A stretch of DNA of 6,599 nt, from contig JAQTOJ010000109.1 in assembly GCA_028713395.1 (NCBI GenBank), positions 1 through 6,599 of the forward strand. The letters are read 5' to 3'. A program made the translations under genes and the position numbers. This document shows positions 1 through 6,181 of the stretch, piece after piece. Positions within the stretch are counted from its first letter, which is position 1. The number at the start of each line of letters is the position of its first letter. Source of the DNA: Dehalococcoidales bacterium (lineage in GTDB: Bacteria; Chloroflexota; Dehalococcoidia; Dehalococcoidales; Fen-1064). The notes under the pieces were generated by a model. It had not been told where the DNA came from, did not search any database, and worked only from the letters and a program-made list of their open reading frames with translations.

Positions 1-248
1 ATCTCGGATATGGTTTCATTATGGGTTATTACATTTCACCCAATTACCGACGGCGGGGTTTTGGGCGTGAAATGTTTGCTCATATTCTACAGGTGTTTCG
101 AGCGCATGGCGCCGAATTCATCTATTTATCACCTGATCCCGTGACTGGCGAACCTTTTTGGTCCGCAATGGGATTCAAAAATACGGGTAAGATGGACCCG
201 GACGACAAACTCCCAATTTATATTAAAGATATTCGTAAAGATAGCTAG
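1..248 (+). CDS. GNAT family N-acetyltransferase, C-terminal fragment (5' end outside window)
   Basis: The reading frame is open from base 3 to the TAG at 246-248, and the residues before the first internal ATG (LGYGFI) continue the same protein, so ATG 21 is not the true start. The visible 80 or so residues carry the acetyl-CoA pyrophosphate-binding signature of GNAT enzymes, R-R-R-G-F-G (family pattern Q/R-x-x-G-x-G/A), after the strand GYYISPNY. Later, EPFWSAMGFKNTG matches the family's late 'FYEKxGF' segment. Enzymes of this superfamily move an acetyl group from acetyl-CoA to an amine; the substrate cannot be told from this end. The last codons lie inside a 44-bp palindrome that probably terminates transcription, and the neighbour carB is convergent. 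The family call is firm; the function is open because the N-terminal half is missing. Confidence 0.85.
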   Translation, partial: LGYGFIMGYYISPNYRRRGFGREMFAHILQVFRAHGAEFIYLSPDPVTGEPFWSAMGFKNTGKMDPDDKLPIYIKDIRKDS

Positions 249-283
249 ACAGCGGTGTGAATTCACACCGCTGTCTAGCTATC
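240..283. terminator. Perfect 44-bp palindrome, probable bidirectional terminator
   Basis: The 22-base arms are exact reverse complements with no spacer, centred on GAATTC at 259-264, giving a very stable hairpin on either strand. It covers the last two codons and stop of the acetyltransferase and lies 24 bp past the carB stop, between convergent genes. Reading on the minus strand the stem is followed by TTTACG, a short T run; on the plus strand it is followed by CATAAAAATT, which is a poor U tract. Termination is therefore better supported for carB than for the acetyltransferase. A protein-binding or cruciform role cannot be excluded. Confidence 0.6.
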
Positions 284-307
284 CATAAAAATTATGTAGT
301 TCCTGAT

Positions 308-1157
308 TTACTTAATATCTGCGTGGTAAGCCTGCAGGGATTTCACACCCGGCTTTTGCTTACGGTAGGCCGCAATCCCTTTGGCCGCGGCCAATGCCGC
401 GGCCAGCGTGGTGATATAGGGCACTTTGTACTTGATCGCCGCCTTGCGGATATAGGAATCGTCATACTGGCTCATCTTGCCTGCCGGGGTGTTGATAACC
501 AGTTGGATTTCTTTGTTCATGATGGCGTCCGCGATATTCGGTCTGCCCTCGTGCAATTTTAGAATCGGTTCGCTTTCAATATCCTTGTCTTTCAGGAATT
601 GGCTGGTGCCCGCGGTGGCTCTGATCTTGAAGCCCATCTCCGCAAAATGTCTGGCGACTTCATAAACCGCCAGGTGGTCCTTTTCAGAGACGGTGATCAA
701 CACCGTGCCCTTGACCGGCAATAGTTGCTGCGCGGCTTCCTGGGCTTTGTAATAGGCCAGCTCGAAGGAGTTAGCAATGCCCAGCACCTCGCCGGTGGAA
801 CGCATTTCCGGCCCCAGCACGGGGTCTACTTCCGGGAACATGGAGAACGGGAAAACCGCTTCTTTCACCCCGAAGTGCGGTATGTTTTTATGCTTCAAGT
901 TTAGTTCTTTAAGATTTTTCCCCAGCATCATCTGGGTGTCCAGTCGCGCCATCTGGATATTGCAGACCTTGGAGACCAAAGGCACGGTGCGTGAAGCCCG
1001 CGGGTTAGCTTCCAGCACGTAAACCACATCCTTGCAGATCGCGTACTGCACATTGATCAAGCCCACCACCTTCAAATCACTCAATGTGTTCCATGATGGC
1101 GGGGATAGGCCCGGAACCGATTATTAAAACTTTGTGGATGTCGTTTCTTCTCGGCAT
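308..1157 (-). pseudogene. carB: carB remnant: carbamoyl-phosphate synthase large subunit with two internal deletions
   Basis: Full CarB is about 1,070 residues and makes carbamoyl phosphate for arginine and pyrimidines. Here an ATG at 1157-1155 opens the typical N-terminus (MPRRNDIHKVLIIGSGPI), which then jumps to AIMEHIE, a segment of the second ATP-grasp domain, and stops at TGA 1079-1077. In another frame, from about 1087 to the stop at 308, the protein resumes with LKVVGLINVQYAI, the end of ATP-grasp 2 (LEANPRASRTVP), then the linker and a complete MGS-like regulatory domain starting near KGTVLITVSEKDH. About 790 codons are gone, including ATP-grasp 1, the oligomerisation domain and most of ATP-grasp 2, so it cannot make carbamoyl phosphate. 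No carA lies upstream. The 258-residue C-terminal frame could start at TTG 1084 only without a good ribosome site. A functional carB elsewhere, or an assembly error, are the alternatives. Confidence 0.85.
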
Positions 1158-1173
1158 TGTCGTGTTATTGTGC

Positions 1174-1211
1174 TCCTTTTCGTATTACCCTGATATGTTA
1201 GCGGCATTATA
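1174..1211 (-). promoter_or_regulatory. carB promoter (extended -10) and ribosome binding site
   Basis: On the minus strand, bases 1211-1206 read TATAAT, an exact -10, preceded by TGC to give an extended -10 (TGnTATAAT). A -35-like TTTAAT lies 18 bp upstream (1235-1230) and is weak, as is common with extended -10 promoters. The start of transcription would be near 1199. AAAAGGAG at 1180-1173 is a good Shine-Dalgarno but sits a rather long 15 nt before the ATG at 1157. These signals are intact although the gene behind them is broken. Confidence 0.6.
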
Positions 1212-1266
1212 GCATAGATAAGTTAAACTATTAAAAGTGGGGTATTCGTTACTCTATGGGTAAAAA

Positions 1267-1332
1267 TGATACAATAGACAGGAATGGCCCAAACATAACG
1301 GCCGTTATTTAATGCTCGCCGAAAGGATGAAC
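1267..1332 (+). promoter_or_regulatory. accC promoter, leader palindrome and ribosome binding site
   Basis: TGATACAAT at 1267-1275 is an extended -10 element (TGn plus TACAAT); no convincing -35 lies upstream. Transcription would start near 1282, leaving a leader of about 50 nt. The leader contains the perfect 14-bp palindrome ATAACGGCCGTTAT at 1295-1308, placed just before the ribosome binding site AAAGGA (1322-1327), which is 5 nt from ATG 1333. The palindrome could be an operator or a leader hairpin. Confidence 0.45.
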
Positions 1333-2724
1333 ATGTTCAGTAAAATACTCATTGCCAACCGTGGTGAAATTGCCGTCAGGATTATGCGCACCTGCCGGGA
1401 AATGGATATCAAGACTGTCGCCGTATATTCGGATGCGGACAAGAATTCATTGCATGTTCGCCTGGCGGATGAAGCTTATAATATCGGTGGTAACGAAGCC
1501 ACTCAGAGTTACCTCGATGCCGGTAAAATATTGGATGTGGCGGCAAAAAGCGGCGCTGAAGCCTTGCATCCGGGCTACGGCTTTCTGGCGGAAAACCCGG
1601 ATTTTGCAGAGAAATGTGAAAATCGTGGAGTAGTTTTCATCGGTCCGCCGGCAGCCTGTATGCATAAAGTCAAACCCAAGAATGTTGCCCGGCAATTGAT
1701 GCGGCGTATCAACGTGCCGGTGGTACCGGGATTCGATGAGACGCTGGTGAACGGCACAATGGCGCGGTTTTCCCGCGTGCAGGATGTGGTGGAGAACGTG
1801 GGTTATCCGGTCATCATCAAACCGGCGGGCGGCGGCGGCGGCATCGGTATGACTGTGGCGCGCAACAGCGACGATTTGCGACGCGCGGTGGAATCCGTAG
1901 AAGAACGGGGACGAAAATTCTTCGGCATCCCCTCATTTTATGTGGAAAAACTGCTCACGGATATCAAACACATCGAATTTCAGATTATCGCTGATAAGTA
2001 CGGGAATATCGTCCACCTGGGAGACCGCGAATGCTCTATACAGCGGCGTTTCCAGAAATTACTGGAAGAAGCCCCCTGCGATTCACTTTCCCCCTACATT
2101 CGCATGAAGATGGCGGTAGCGGCCATGGATATTGCCATGGCTTTGCAGTACGTCAATGCCATGACGGTGGAGTTTTTTTACTTCCCGGAAACCCAGGATT
2201 TCTATTTTAATGAAGTGAACACTCGTTTGCAGGTGGAGCATTGCGTGACCGAACTCTCCACCGGCATTGATATTGTGCGGGAGCAGATAAGGGTAGCGGC
2301 GGGTGAGCATCTCTCTTTTACCCAGGACGATGTGAAAATCCAGGCGCACGCCATCGAATGCCGCATCACTGCGGAAGACGCGGCGCGCGGCTTCCTGCCG
2401 AGTCCCGGCAAAATTACCAGCCTGACATTGCCGCATGGGCTGGGGATCAGAATCGATGAAGGGATCGAGGAGGGGTCGGAACTGCCCATTTACTACGATC
2501 CGCTATTATTGAAGCTGCTGACCTGGGGCAAGACGCGCAATGAGGCTATTGCCCGCATGAGCCGTGCGCTGGGGGAAATGAAAATTGAGGGTGTGAAAAC
2601 CATTATCCCGCTGCATCAGTTGATTTTGCAGGAAGAAGCGTTCAAGGCCGGCTACCATACCACCAACTTCCTGGAAAAACAGAACATCGTGCAGAAACTA
2701 CGCGAAAAGTTGAAGAAGAACTAA
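1333..2724 (+). CDS. accC: Biotin carboxylase subunit (acetyl-CoA / pyruvate carboxylase type)
   Basis: Biotin carboxylase uses ATP and bicarbonate to carboxylate biotin on a carrier protein; the product feeds acetyl-CoA, propionyl-CoA or pyruvate carboxylase depending on the partner. The 463-residue length is normal. The N-terminal domain starts KILIANRGEIAVRI and has HPGYGFLAEN at 79-88. The ATP-grasp domain holds the Gly-rich loop at 166-170, and EVNTRLQVEH at 294-303. By E. coli numbering the ligands K116, K159, H209, K238, E276, E288, N290, R292 and R338 are present (here K116, K163, H213, K242, E280, E294, N296, R298, R344). Changes at usually conserved sites are Phe240 for His236, Ile171 after the Gly loop, and Cys304 in QVEHxVTE. 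Start 1333 is chosen over 1312 because AAAGGA lies 5 nt before it and MFSKILIANRG is the family N-terminus. No BCCP or carboxyltransferase gene is adjacent, so accC versus pycA is not settled. Confidence 0.93.
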   Translation: MFSKILIANRGEIAVRIMRTCREMDIKTVAVYSDADKNSLHVRLADEAYNIGGNEATQSYLDAGKILDVAAKSGAEALHPGYGFLAENPDFAEKCENRGVVFIGPPAACMHKVKPKNVARQLMRRINVPVVPGFDETLVNGTMARFSRVQDVVENVGYPVIIKPAGGGGGIGMTVARNSDDLRRAVESVEERGRKFFGIPSFYVEKLLTDIKHIEFQIIADKYGNIVHLGDRECSIQRRFQKLLEEAPCDSLSPYIRMKMAVAAMDIAMALQYVNAMTVEFFYFPETQDFYFNEVNTRLQVEHCVTELSTGIDIVREQIRVAAGEHLSFTQDDVKIQAHAIECRITAEDAARGFLPSPGKITSLTLPHGLGIRIDEGIEEGSELPIYYDPLLLKLLTWGKTRNEAIARMSRALGEMKIEGVKTIIPLHQLILQEEAFKAGYHTTNFLEKQNIVQKLREKLKKN

Positions 2725-3401
2725 AAGAGCGAGTATTCTTTTAATTCCGGTGAGACGATCAATTCCGGTTCGGTGATGGCTTGAATCTCATCGACCGTCC
2801 AGCCCGGGGCATATTCCTTCAGCCGCAAGCCTTTAGGCGTGACCTCGATCACGGCGATATCTGTAACGATCAAATTCACGCACTTGGGGGCTGTCAGTGC
2901 TACCGAACACTGCTTGACGATCTTTGGTTTACCATCGCGCGTGGTGTGCTCTGTGGCGCAAATAACGCGTTTTACGTTAAAAGCCAGGTCCATGCCCCCG
3001 CCGATATTGCCGACCCCTCTGCCGGGCAGCATCCAGTTCGCCAGGTCGCCCTTGCCGGAAATTTCAATGGCTCCGAGGACCGTGAAATCCACATGTCCGC
3101 CGCGAACCATTAAAAATGCATCCGCGTGATTCACAAAACACATGCCGGCTTTGGGAGACAGGTATTGCCCGCCGGCATTCACGAAATCAACATCCGCCTT
3201 TGCCGTCATTTCATCCGCGGTGACCACCGGGCCGAAACCCACCACCCCGTTTTCACTGTGGTAGATTACATCAATGCCTTCCGGCACGAAGCTGGAGACC
3301 AGTGTAGGAATACCGATACCCAGATTCACGACGGCGCCATCAAAAAATTCTTTCGCAATCCTCATGGCAATGGTCTCGCGGCTCAAACGTTCTTTCATCA
3401 T
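2721..3401 (-). CDS. scoB: 3-oxoacid CoA-transferase subunit B
   Basis: This is the catalytic beta subunit of a family I CoA-transferase (ScoB/AtoA/CtfB type), which moves CoA between an acyl-CoA donor and a 3-oxo or short-chain acid through a glutamyl-CoA thioester. The 226 residues are full length. The motif NLGIGIPTLV lies at 26-35, and HSENGVVG at 48-55 holds the expected nucleophile Glu50. A Gly-rich GNIGGGMDL segment and ATEHTTRDGKPKIVKQC follow, as in the family. The minus-strand start has tandem ATGs (3401 and 3398) after GGAG; the spacings are 4 and 7 nt, so the second ATG is at least as likely. It lies 49 bp after subunit A and is the last gene of the operon. Its TAG overlaps the TAA of convergent accC. 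The natural acid substrate cannot be read from sequence. Confidence 0.93.
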   Translation of the reverse strand: MMKERLSRETIAMRIAKEFFDGAVVNLGIGIPTLVSSFVPEGIDVIYHSENGVVGFGPVVTADEMTAKADVDFVNAGGQYLSPKAGMCFVNHADAFLMVRGGHVDFTVLGAIEISGKGDLANWMLPGRGVGNIGGGMDLAFNVKRVICATEHTTRDGKPKIVKQCSVALTAPKCVNLIVTDIAVIEVTPKGLRLKEYAPGWTVDEIQAITEPELIVSPELKEYSLF

Positions 3402-3450
3402 AGGACTCCAAATAGTAGTTATTGCAGGCGTGGGTAACGTTTAGTACGCG

Positions 3451-4185
3451 CTATACACGGAAACTGGTTTCCAGGTGCCGCGGAAAGTCAGGCTTCTCCG
3501 TCACCTTCACGATGCGTTTCACAAAAAGACCCGGCGTGACGATCACTTCGGGATCGATTTCCCCAACCTCCACGATTTCATCCACTTCGGCAATGGTGAT
3601 TCTCGCGTTCATCGCCATCACCGGGTTGAACTGCCGCTGCGTGCCCCGGTAAACCAGGTTGCCCATTTTATCGGCTTTATAAGCCCGGATGAAAGCATAA
3701 TCGGCGTATAAGGCGTTCTCCAGCAGGCAGGGTTTACCGCCGAACCATTTCACTTCTTTGCCTTTGGCGATGACGGTATCATAACCGGTGGGCGTATAAA
3801 ATGCCGGAATGCCCGCCGCCCCGGCACGGATGCGCTCGCTCAAAGTACCTTGCGGCACGATCTCCAGTGCCACTTCTCCGGCGGCGATCTGTTTTTCCGC
3901 TGCGCTGGGATTCCTCGCGGAGGTGGCAAAAGGAAATGACGCAATGACTTTCTTGACCTGCTTGTTTTCAAAAAGTACGCGGTGGTCGGCGTAATCCACC
4001 GTTAATCCTATGCCGCCGGCGGTGTTGGCGATGATCGTCAGGTTTTTCGTCCCCTGGCGTTTAAGGGCATGTATCAGATAATACGGCGTGCCGCCGGGTC
4101 CCGCGAAATTTCCCAGCATGATCGTGGCGCCATCCGGAATATCTTGCACCGCCGCATCGAAGGTGGAAAATATTTTGTTCAGCAT
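3451..4185 (-). CDS. scoA: 3-oxoacid CoA-transferase subunit A
   Basis: This is the alpha subunit that pairs with the next gene to form a family I CoA-transferase. The 244 residues are full length. The family signature near the N-terminus appears as DGATIMLGNFAGPGGTP (18-34), with GNF where most members have GGF. QGTLSERIRAGAAGIPAF at 112-129, followed by YTPTG, is the typical middle motif, and FNPVMAMNARITIAEVDEIVE matches the usual C-terminal region. ATG 4185 is preceded by AGAGG with a 10-nt gap and lies 21 bp after the cyclase stop, so the two are almost certainly cotranscribed. Members act on acetoacetate, 3-oxoadipate, butyrate or related acids; substrate choice is not assigned. A glutaconate-type enzyme is less likely because of the match to the ScoA motifs. 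Confidence 0.92.
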   Translation of the reverse strand: MLNKIFSTFDAAVQDIPDGATIMLGNFAGPGGTPYYLIHALKRQGTKNLTIIANTAGGIGLTVDYADHRVLFENKQVKKVIASFPFATSARNPSAAEKQIAAGEVALEIVPQGTLSERIRAGAAGIPAFYTPTGYDTVIAKGKEVKWFGGKPCLLENALYADYAFIRAYKADKMGNLVYRGTQRQFNPVMAMNARITIAEVDEIVEVGEIDPEVIVTPGLFVKRIVKVTEKPDFPRHLETSFRV

Positions 4186-4206
4186 CGGTGTCTTGCCTCT
4201 AATAGA

Positions 4207-4971
4207 TTATTCTTCAACGATTCCCACAACGCGACTCCAACCGGCGCTGCCACCGACTACTTTAATGGGGAAGCAGGCAATTTTAAAACCGTAGGGCCGG
4301 GGTAATTTATCCAGGTTCGCCAGTTTCTCGATGTGGCAGTATTCTTTTTCAATGCCAACGTAATGCCCTGCCCAGAGTATGCTTTTATCATGGTTCTTCT
4401 GGAATTCTTCTTTTTGCGCCCAGAACGGACGATCCCAGCCCCAGGCATCGGTGCCGACGACGTGAATACCCTGATTAAGCACCCACAGCGTAGATTCGCG
4501 GGTCATGCCGCAGCCGGCCCCGAAATAGTTAGGTGTGCCCCAGAGCTTATCGGCGCCGGTCTGGATGCAGACGATGTCATTCGGTTTGAGCGTGTAATTG
4601 ATTTTTTTCAGGGCGGCCTTCATATCCTCGATAGTGATACCGCTGCCGTGAGGTTTGTGCCGCATATCGATGACCACGCCGTCGCTGTAAAACCATTCGA
4701 GCGGCATTTGGTCGATGGTGCGTGCTTTTTTCCCTTCTGAAGTGGGGGCATAATGCCAGGGCGCGTCCACATGGGTGCCATCATGGGTAGACATCTTCAC
4801 CATATCCACCGCCCAGCCTAAACCGGAAGACAGGTCTTCTTTTTGGCAACCGAAGGATGCCATCATACCGGGCACACCCGTGGCGTGGCTGACATGTTGG
4901 ATTTCCGGGGTATTGTTGGCCAGTCCCGGTTCGATCGGCACGCCTAAATCTATGATTCTTATCTTACCCAT
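4207..4971 (-). CDS. Cyclase family metal-dependent hydrolase (PF04199; kynurenine formamidase / isatin hydrolase relative)
   Basis: Members of this family hydrolyse amides, lactams or cyclic ketones with Mn or Zn. The metal-site signature HDGTHVDAPWH is at 63-73, giving His63, His67, Asp69 and His73. GTDAWGWDRPF at 173-183 and the late His203...Glu215 pair followed by LANLDKLP are also family features. The 254 residues are longer than a typical KynB (about 210), which argues against a plain kynurenine formamidase; no other kyn gene is near. The start at 4971 is supported by AAAGGGG (4985-4979) 7 nt before the ATG. There is no signal peptide, so it is cytoplasmic. It leads an operon with a 3-oxoacid CoA-transferase, which suggests that its product is an acid that is then activated with CoA. 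The substrate is unknown. Confidence 0.88.
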   Translation of the reverse strand: MGKIRIIDLGVPIEPGLANNTPEIQHVSHATGVPGMMASFGCQKEDLSSGLGWAVDMVKMSTHDGTHVDAPWHYAPTSEGKKARTIDQMPLEWFYSDGVVIDMRHKPHGSGITIEDMKAALKKINYTLKPNDIVCIQTGADKLWGTPNYFGAGCGMTRESTLWVLNQGIHVVGTDAWGWDRPFWAQKEEFQKNHDKSILWAGHYVGIEKEYCHIEKLANLDKLPRPYGFKIACFPIKVVGGSAGWSRVVGIVEE

Positions 4972-4986
4972 CCTCTTTCCCCTTTC

Positions 4987-5023
4987 AATATTGTATACAA
5001 ACTTATTACCAGTTTACCTTCAA
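4987..5023 (-). promoter_or_regulatory. Candidate promoter and operator of the cyclase/CoA-transferase operon
   Basis: On the minus strand TTGAAG (5023-5018) and TGTATA (4999-4994), 18 bp apart, form a modest sigma-70-like promoter with a start near 4987, only just upstream of the ribosome binding site. The perfect palindrome TTGTATACAA at 4991-5000 overlaps the -10, and a second one, CAATATTG, sits at 4986-4993. Ten-base palindromes of this kind are typical binding sites for GntR/FadR-type repressors, so repression at this site is plausible. The promoter assignment itself is weak. Confidence 0.35.
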
Positions 5024-5091
5024 AAATGCCGGGGGTCAATAGGTTATTGTTTTCACTTTATGATGATTACCGCTCCATGTCCCTGACAGTG

Positions 5092-5104
5092 TACAATTTG
5101 AGTA
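5092..5104 (+). promoter_or_regulatory. Candidate leaderless promoter of the membrane protein gene
   Basis: TACAAT at 5092-5097 is a good -10 match and would place the first transcribed base at or next to the ATG at 5104. No purine-rich ribosome site precedes that ATG beyond TTTGAG. A TTACCG at 5067-5072 is a poor -35 with a 19-bp gap. The case rests on spacing and the absence of a Shine-Dalgarno sequence. Confidence 0.35.
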
Positions 5105-5805
5105 TGAAAATATTAGCATTCATCGCGCGCGTGTTTTTTATCGTTAGTCTTCCCTTGTTCGCTTTTACGGCGGGTATTACCACGGCCGCCAACACCCGCA
5201 GTTTCTATACAGTACGGTTCGAAAGGTACGATGTCAAACAGAGCCTGGCTGACAACGGCTTGACTGTGACCGATCACCAATTACAGGATATCGCTACCGG
5301 ATTCATCCGTTATTTCCGGTCCGGCGAGGAATATATCCAGCTTACCGTCCTGCAGAACGGCCAGCCGGTGCCGGTTTTTAACGAGGAAGAGCAGATCCAT
5401 TTCAAAGATGTGAAAGGTCTGGTGGTGTTGAATTACCGGGTATTGGGTTTCACGCTGTTATATTGCCTGTTGTATGCTGTCACTGCGGTTTGGTGGCCAA
5501 AAGGTAAGCGCCGTGTGTCCCTGGCAAAGGATCTGGTGGTCGGGGGCGGATTGACGCTGGGGTTGATGTTAATAATGGGTATCGCCTTTACGATCAATTT
5601 CAACGGTATGTGGTTGTTGTTCCATGAACTCTCGTTCAGTAATTTATTCTGGTCGGCTTCCGGCAATATGCTGCTGCTTTTCCCTGAAGGGTTCTGGGTG
5701 GACGCCGTTCGTTATTGCGCCATTTTTACCGCCGCGACCGCGGCTGTTTTGGGGGCAATCGGTTGGGGATATATCAGAATGAAAAGGAATCAGGGTATCG
5801 GTTAG
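5104..5805 (+). CDS. TIGR01906 family integral membrane protein
   Basis: The function of this family is unknown. The 233-residue protein has an N-terminal membrane segment (about 4-27), an extracytoplasmic domain of about 85 residues with FRSGEEYIQLTV (71-82) and VFNEEEQIHFKDVKGL (91-106), then three further membrane segments near 113-131, 143-166 and 203-224. The loop before the last one holds FHELSFSN (173-180) and LFPEGFW (192-198), both family hallmarks, and the tail is basic. The reading frame extends upstream to 5026 and 5077, but MKILAFIARVFFIVSLP at 5104 is the usual family N-terminus and neither upstream ATG has a ribosome site. 5104 lacks a clear one too, but TACAAT at 5092-5097 ends 6 nt before it, so a leaderless transcript is possible. 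The stop overlaps that of the convergent FmdB-like gene. Confidence 0.85.
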   Translation: MKILAFIARVFFIVSLPLFAFTAGITTAANTRSFYTVRFERYDVKQSLADNGLTVTDHQLQDIATGFIRYFRSGEEYIQLTVLQNGQPVPVFNEEEQIHFKDVKGLVVLNYRVLGFTLLYCLLYAVTAVWWPKGKRRVSLAKDLVVGGGLTLGLMLIMGIAFTINFNGMWLLFHELSFSNLFWSASGNMLLLFPEGFWVDAVRYCAIFTAATAAVLGAIGWGYIRMKRNQGIG

Positions 5806-6032
5806 CCGCCGCAGGTAGCACAACTGCCGGAGCTGCAGCCGGCACAACCGCCGCCGCCCACCGGGGCGGAAACACCGCTTTCACTCTTGCTGAAACAGGC
5901 AAATTTGGAAAGCACCCGTTTCGATTCAGTTTTACAATCGGGACAGTCTGCCGGTTCAGTGGATTGGCTGAACGGGCGCATTTTTTCAAATTTGCTTTTA
6001 CATTCGGGGCAAACGTATTCGTATATAGGCAT
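5802..6032 (-). CDS. FmdB family zinc-ribbon protein
   Basis: This is a 76-residue protein of the FmdB/CxxC regulatory type. It opens MPIYEYVCPECKSKFEKM, the family signature, with zinc ligands CPEC (Cys8, Cys11) and CPDC (Cys30, Cys33). The C-terminus is rich in Gly, Ser and Cys and adds four more cysteines in CAGCSSGSCATC (63-74), a common but unexplained extension. The family was named from a putative regulator in the amide-degradation (fmd) operon of Methylophilus; its general role is not established, and a regulator or metal-binding accessory are both possible. GGAG at 6043-6040 lies 7 nt before the ATG and fixes the start. It is a single gene facing the membrane protein gene, with stop codons overlapping by 4 bp. 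Confidence 0.9.
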   Translation of the reverse strand: MPIYEYVCPECKSKFEKMRPFSQSTEPADCPDCKTESKRVLSKFACFSKSESGVSAPVGGGGCAGCSSGSCATCGG

Positions 6033-6049
6033 TTGAAATCTCCATTCAT

Positions 6050-6078
6050 AGTCTAAGGCTTGCTGTGAAATGAGTCAA
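6050..6078 (-). promoter_or_regulatory. Candidate sigma-70 promoter of the FmdB-like gene
   Basis: On the minus strand TTGACT (6078-6073) and TAGACT (6055-6050) are separated by exactly 17 bp, matching five and four of six consensus bases. The start would fall near 6043, at the Shine-Dalgarno itself, giving a leader of only about 11 nt. That tight fit lowers confidence. Confidence 0.35.
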
Positions 6079-6181
6079 GGCTATCCCTTTATCATCCGTT
6101 CAATGTTCCAAAATCGTGATATTCACTTCCCTGCTGCACGCCGATACCTTACTTTGCCGCCAATTGGGAAAGTACTTGTAG

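Noticed and set aside
257..562. Plus-strand open frame opposite the carB C-terminal region
   Set aside because: It is antisense to a clearly recognisable CarB MGS-like domain, has no family resemblance, and starts inside the palindrome without a ribosome site.
1312..1332. Upstream ATG 1312 as the biotin carboxylase start
   Set aside because: It adds seven residues not seen in the family and lacks a ribosome site, while ATG 1333 has AAAGGA at 5 nt and the standard N-terminus.
1333..4971. A single acetyl-CoA carboxylase operon joining biotin carboxylase with the neighbouring genes
   Set aside because: The neighbours are on the opposite strand and belong to the CoA-transferase and cyclase families, not to carboxyltransferases or a biotin carrier.
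5026..5103. N-terminal extension of the membrane protein from ATG 5026 or 5077
   Set aside because: The extra residues do not resemble the family, and they would precede the normal signal-like first membrane segment.
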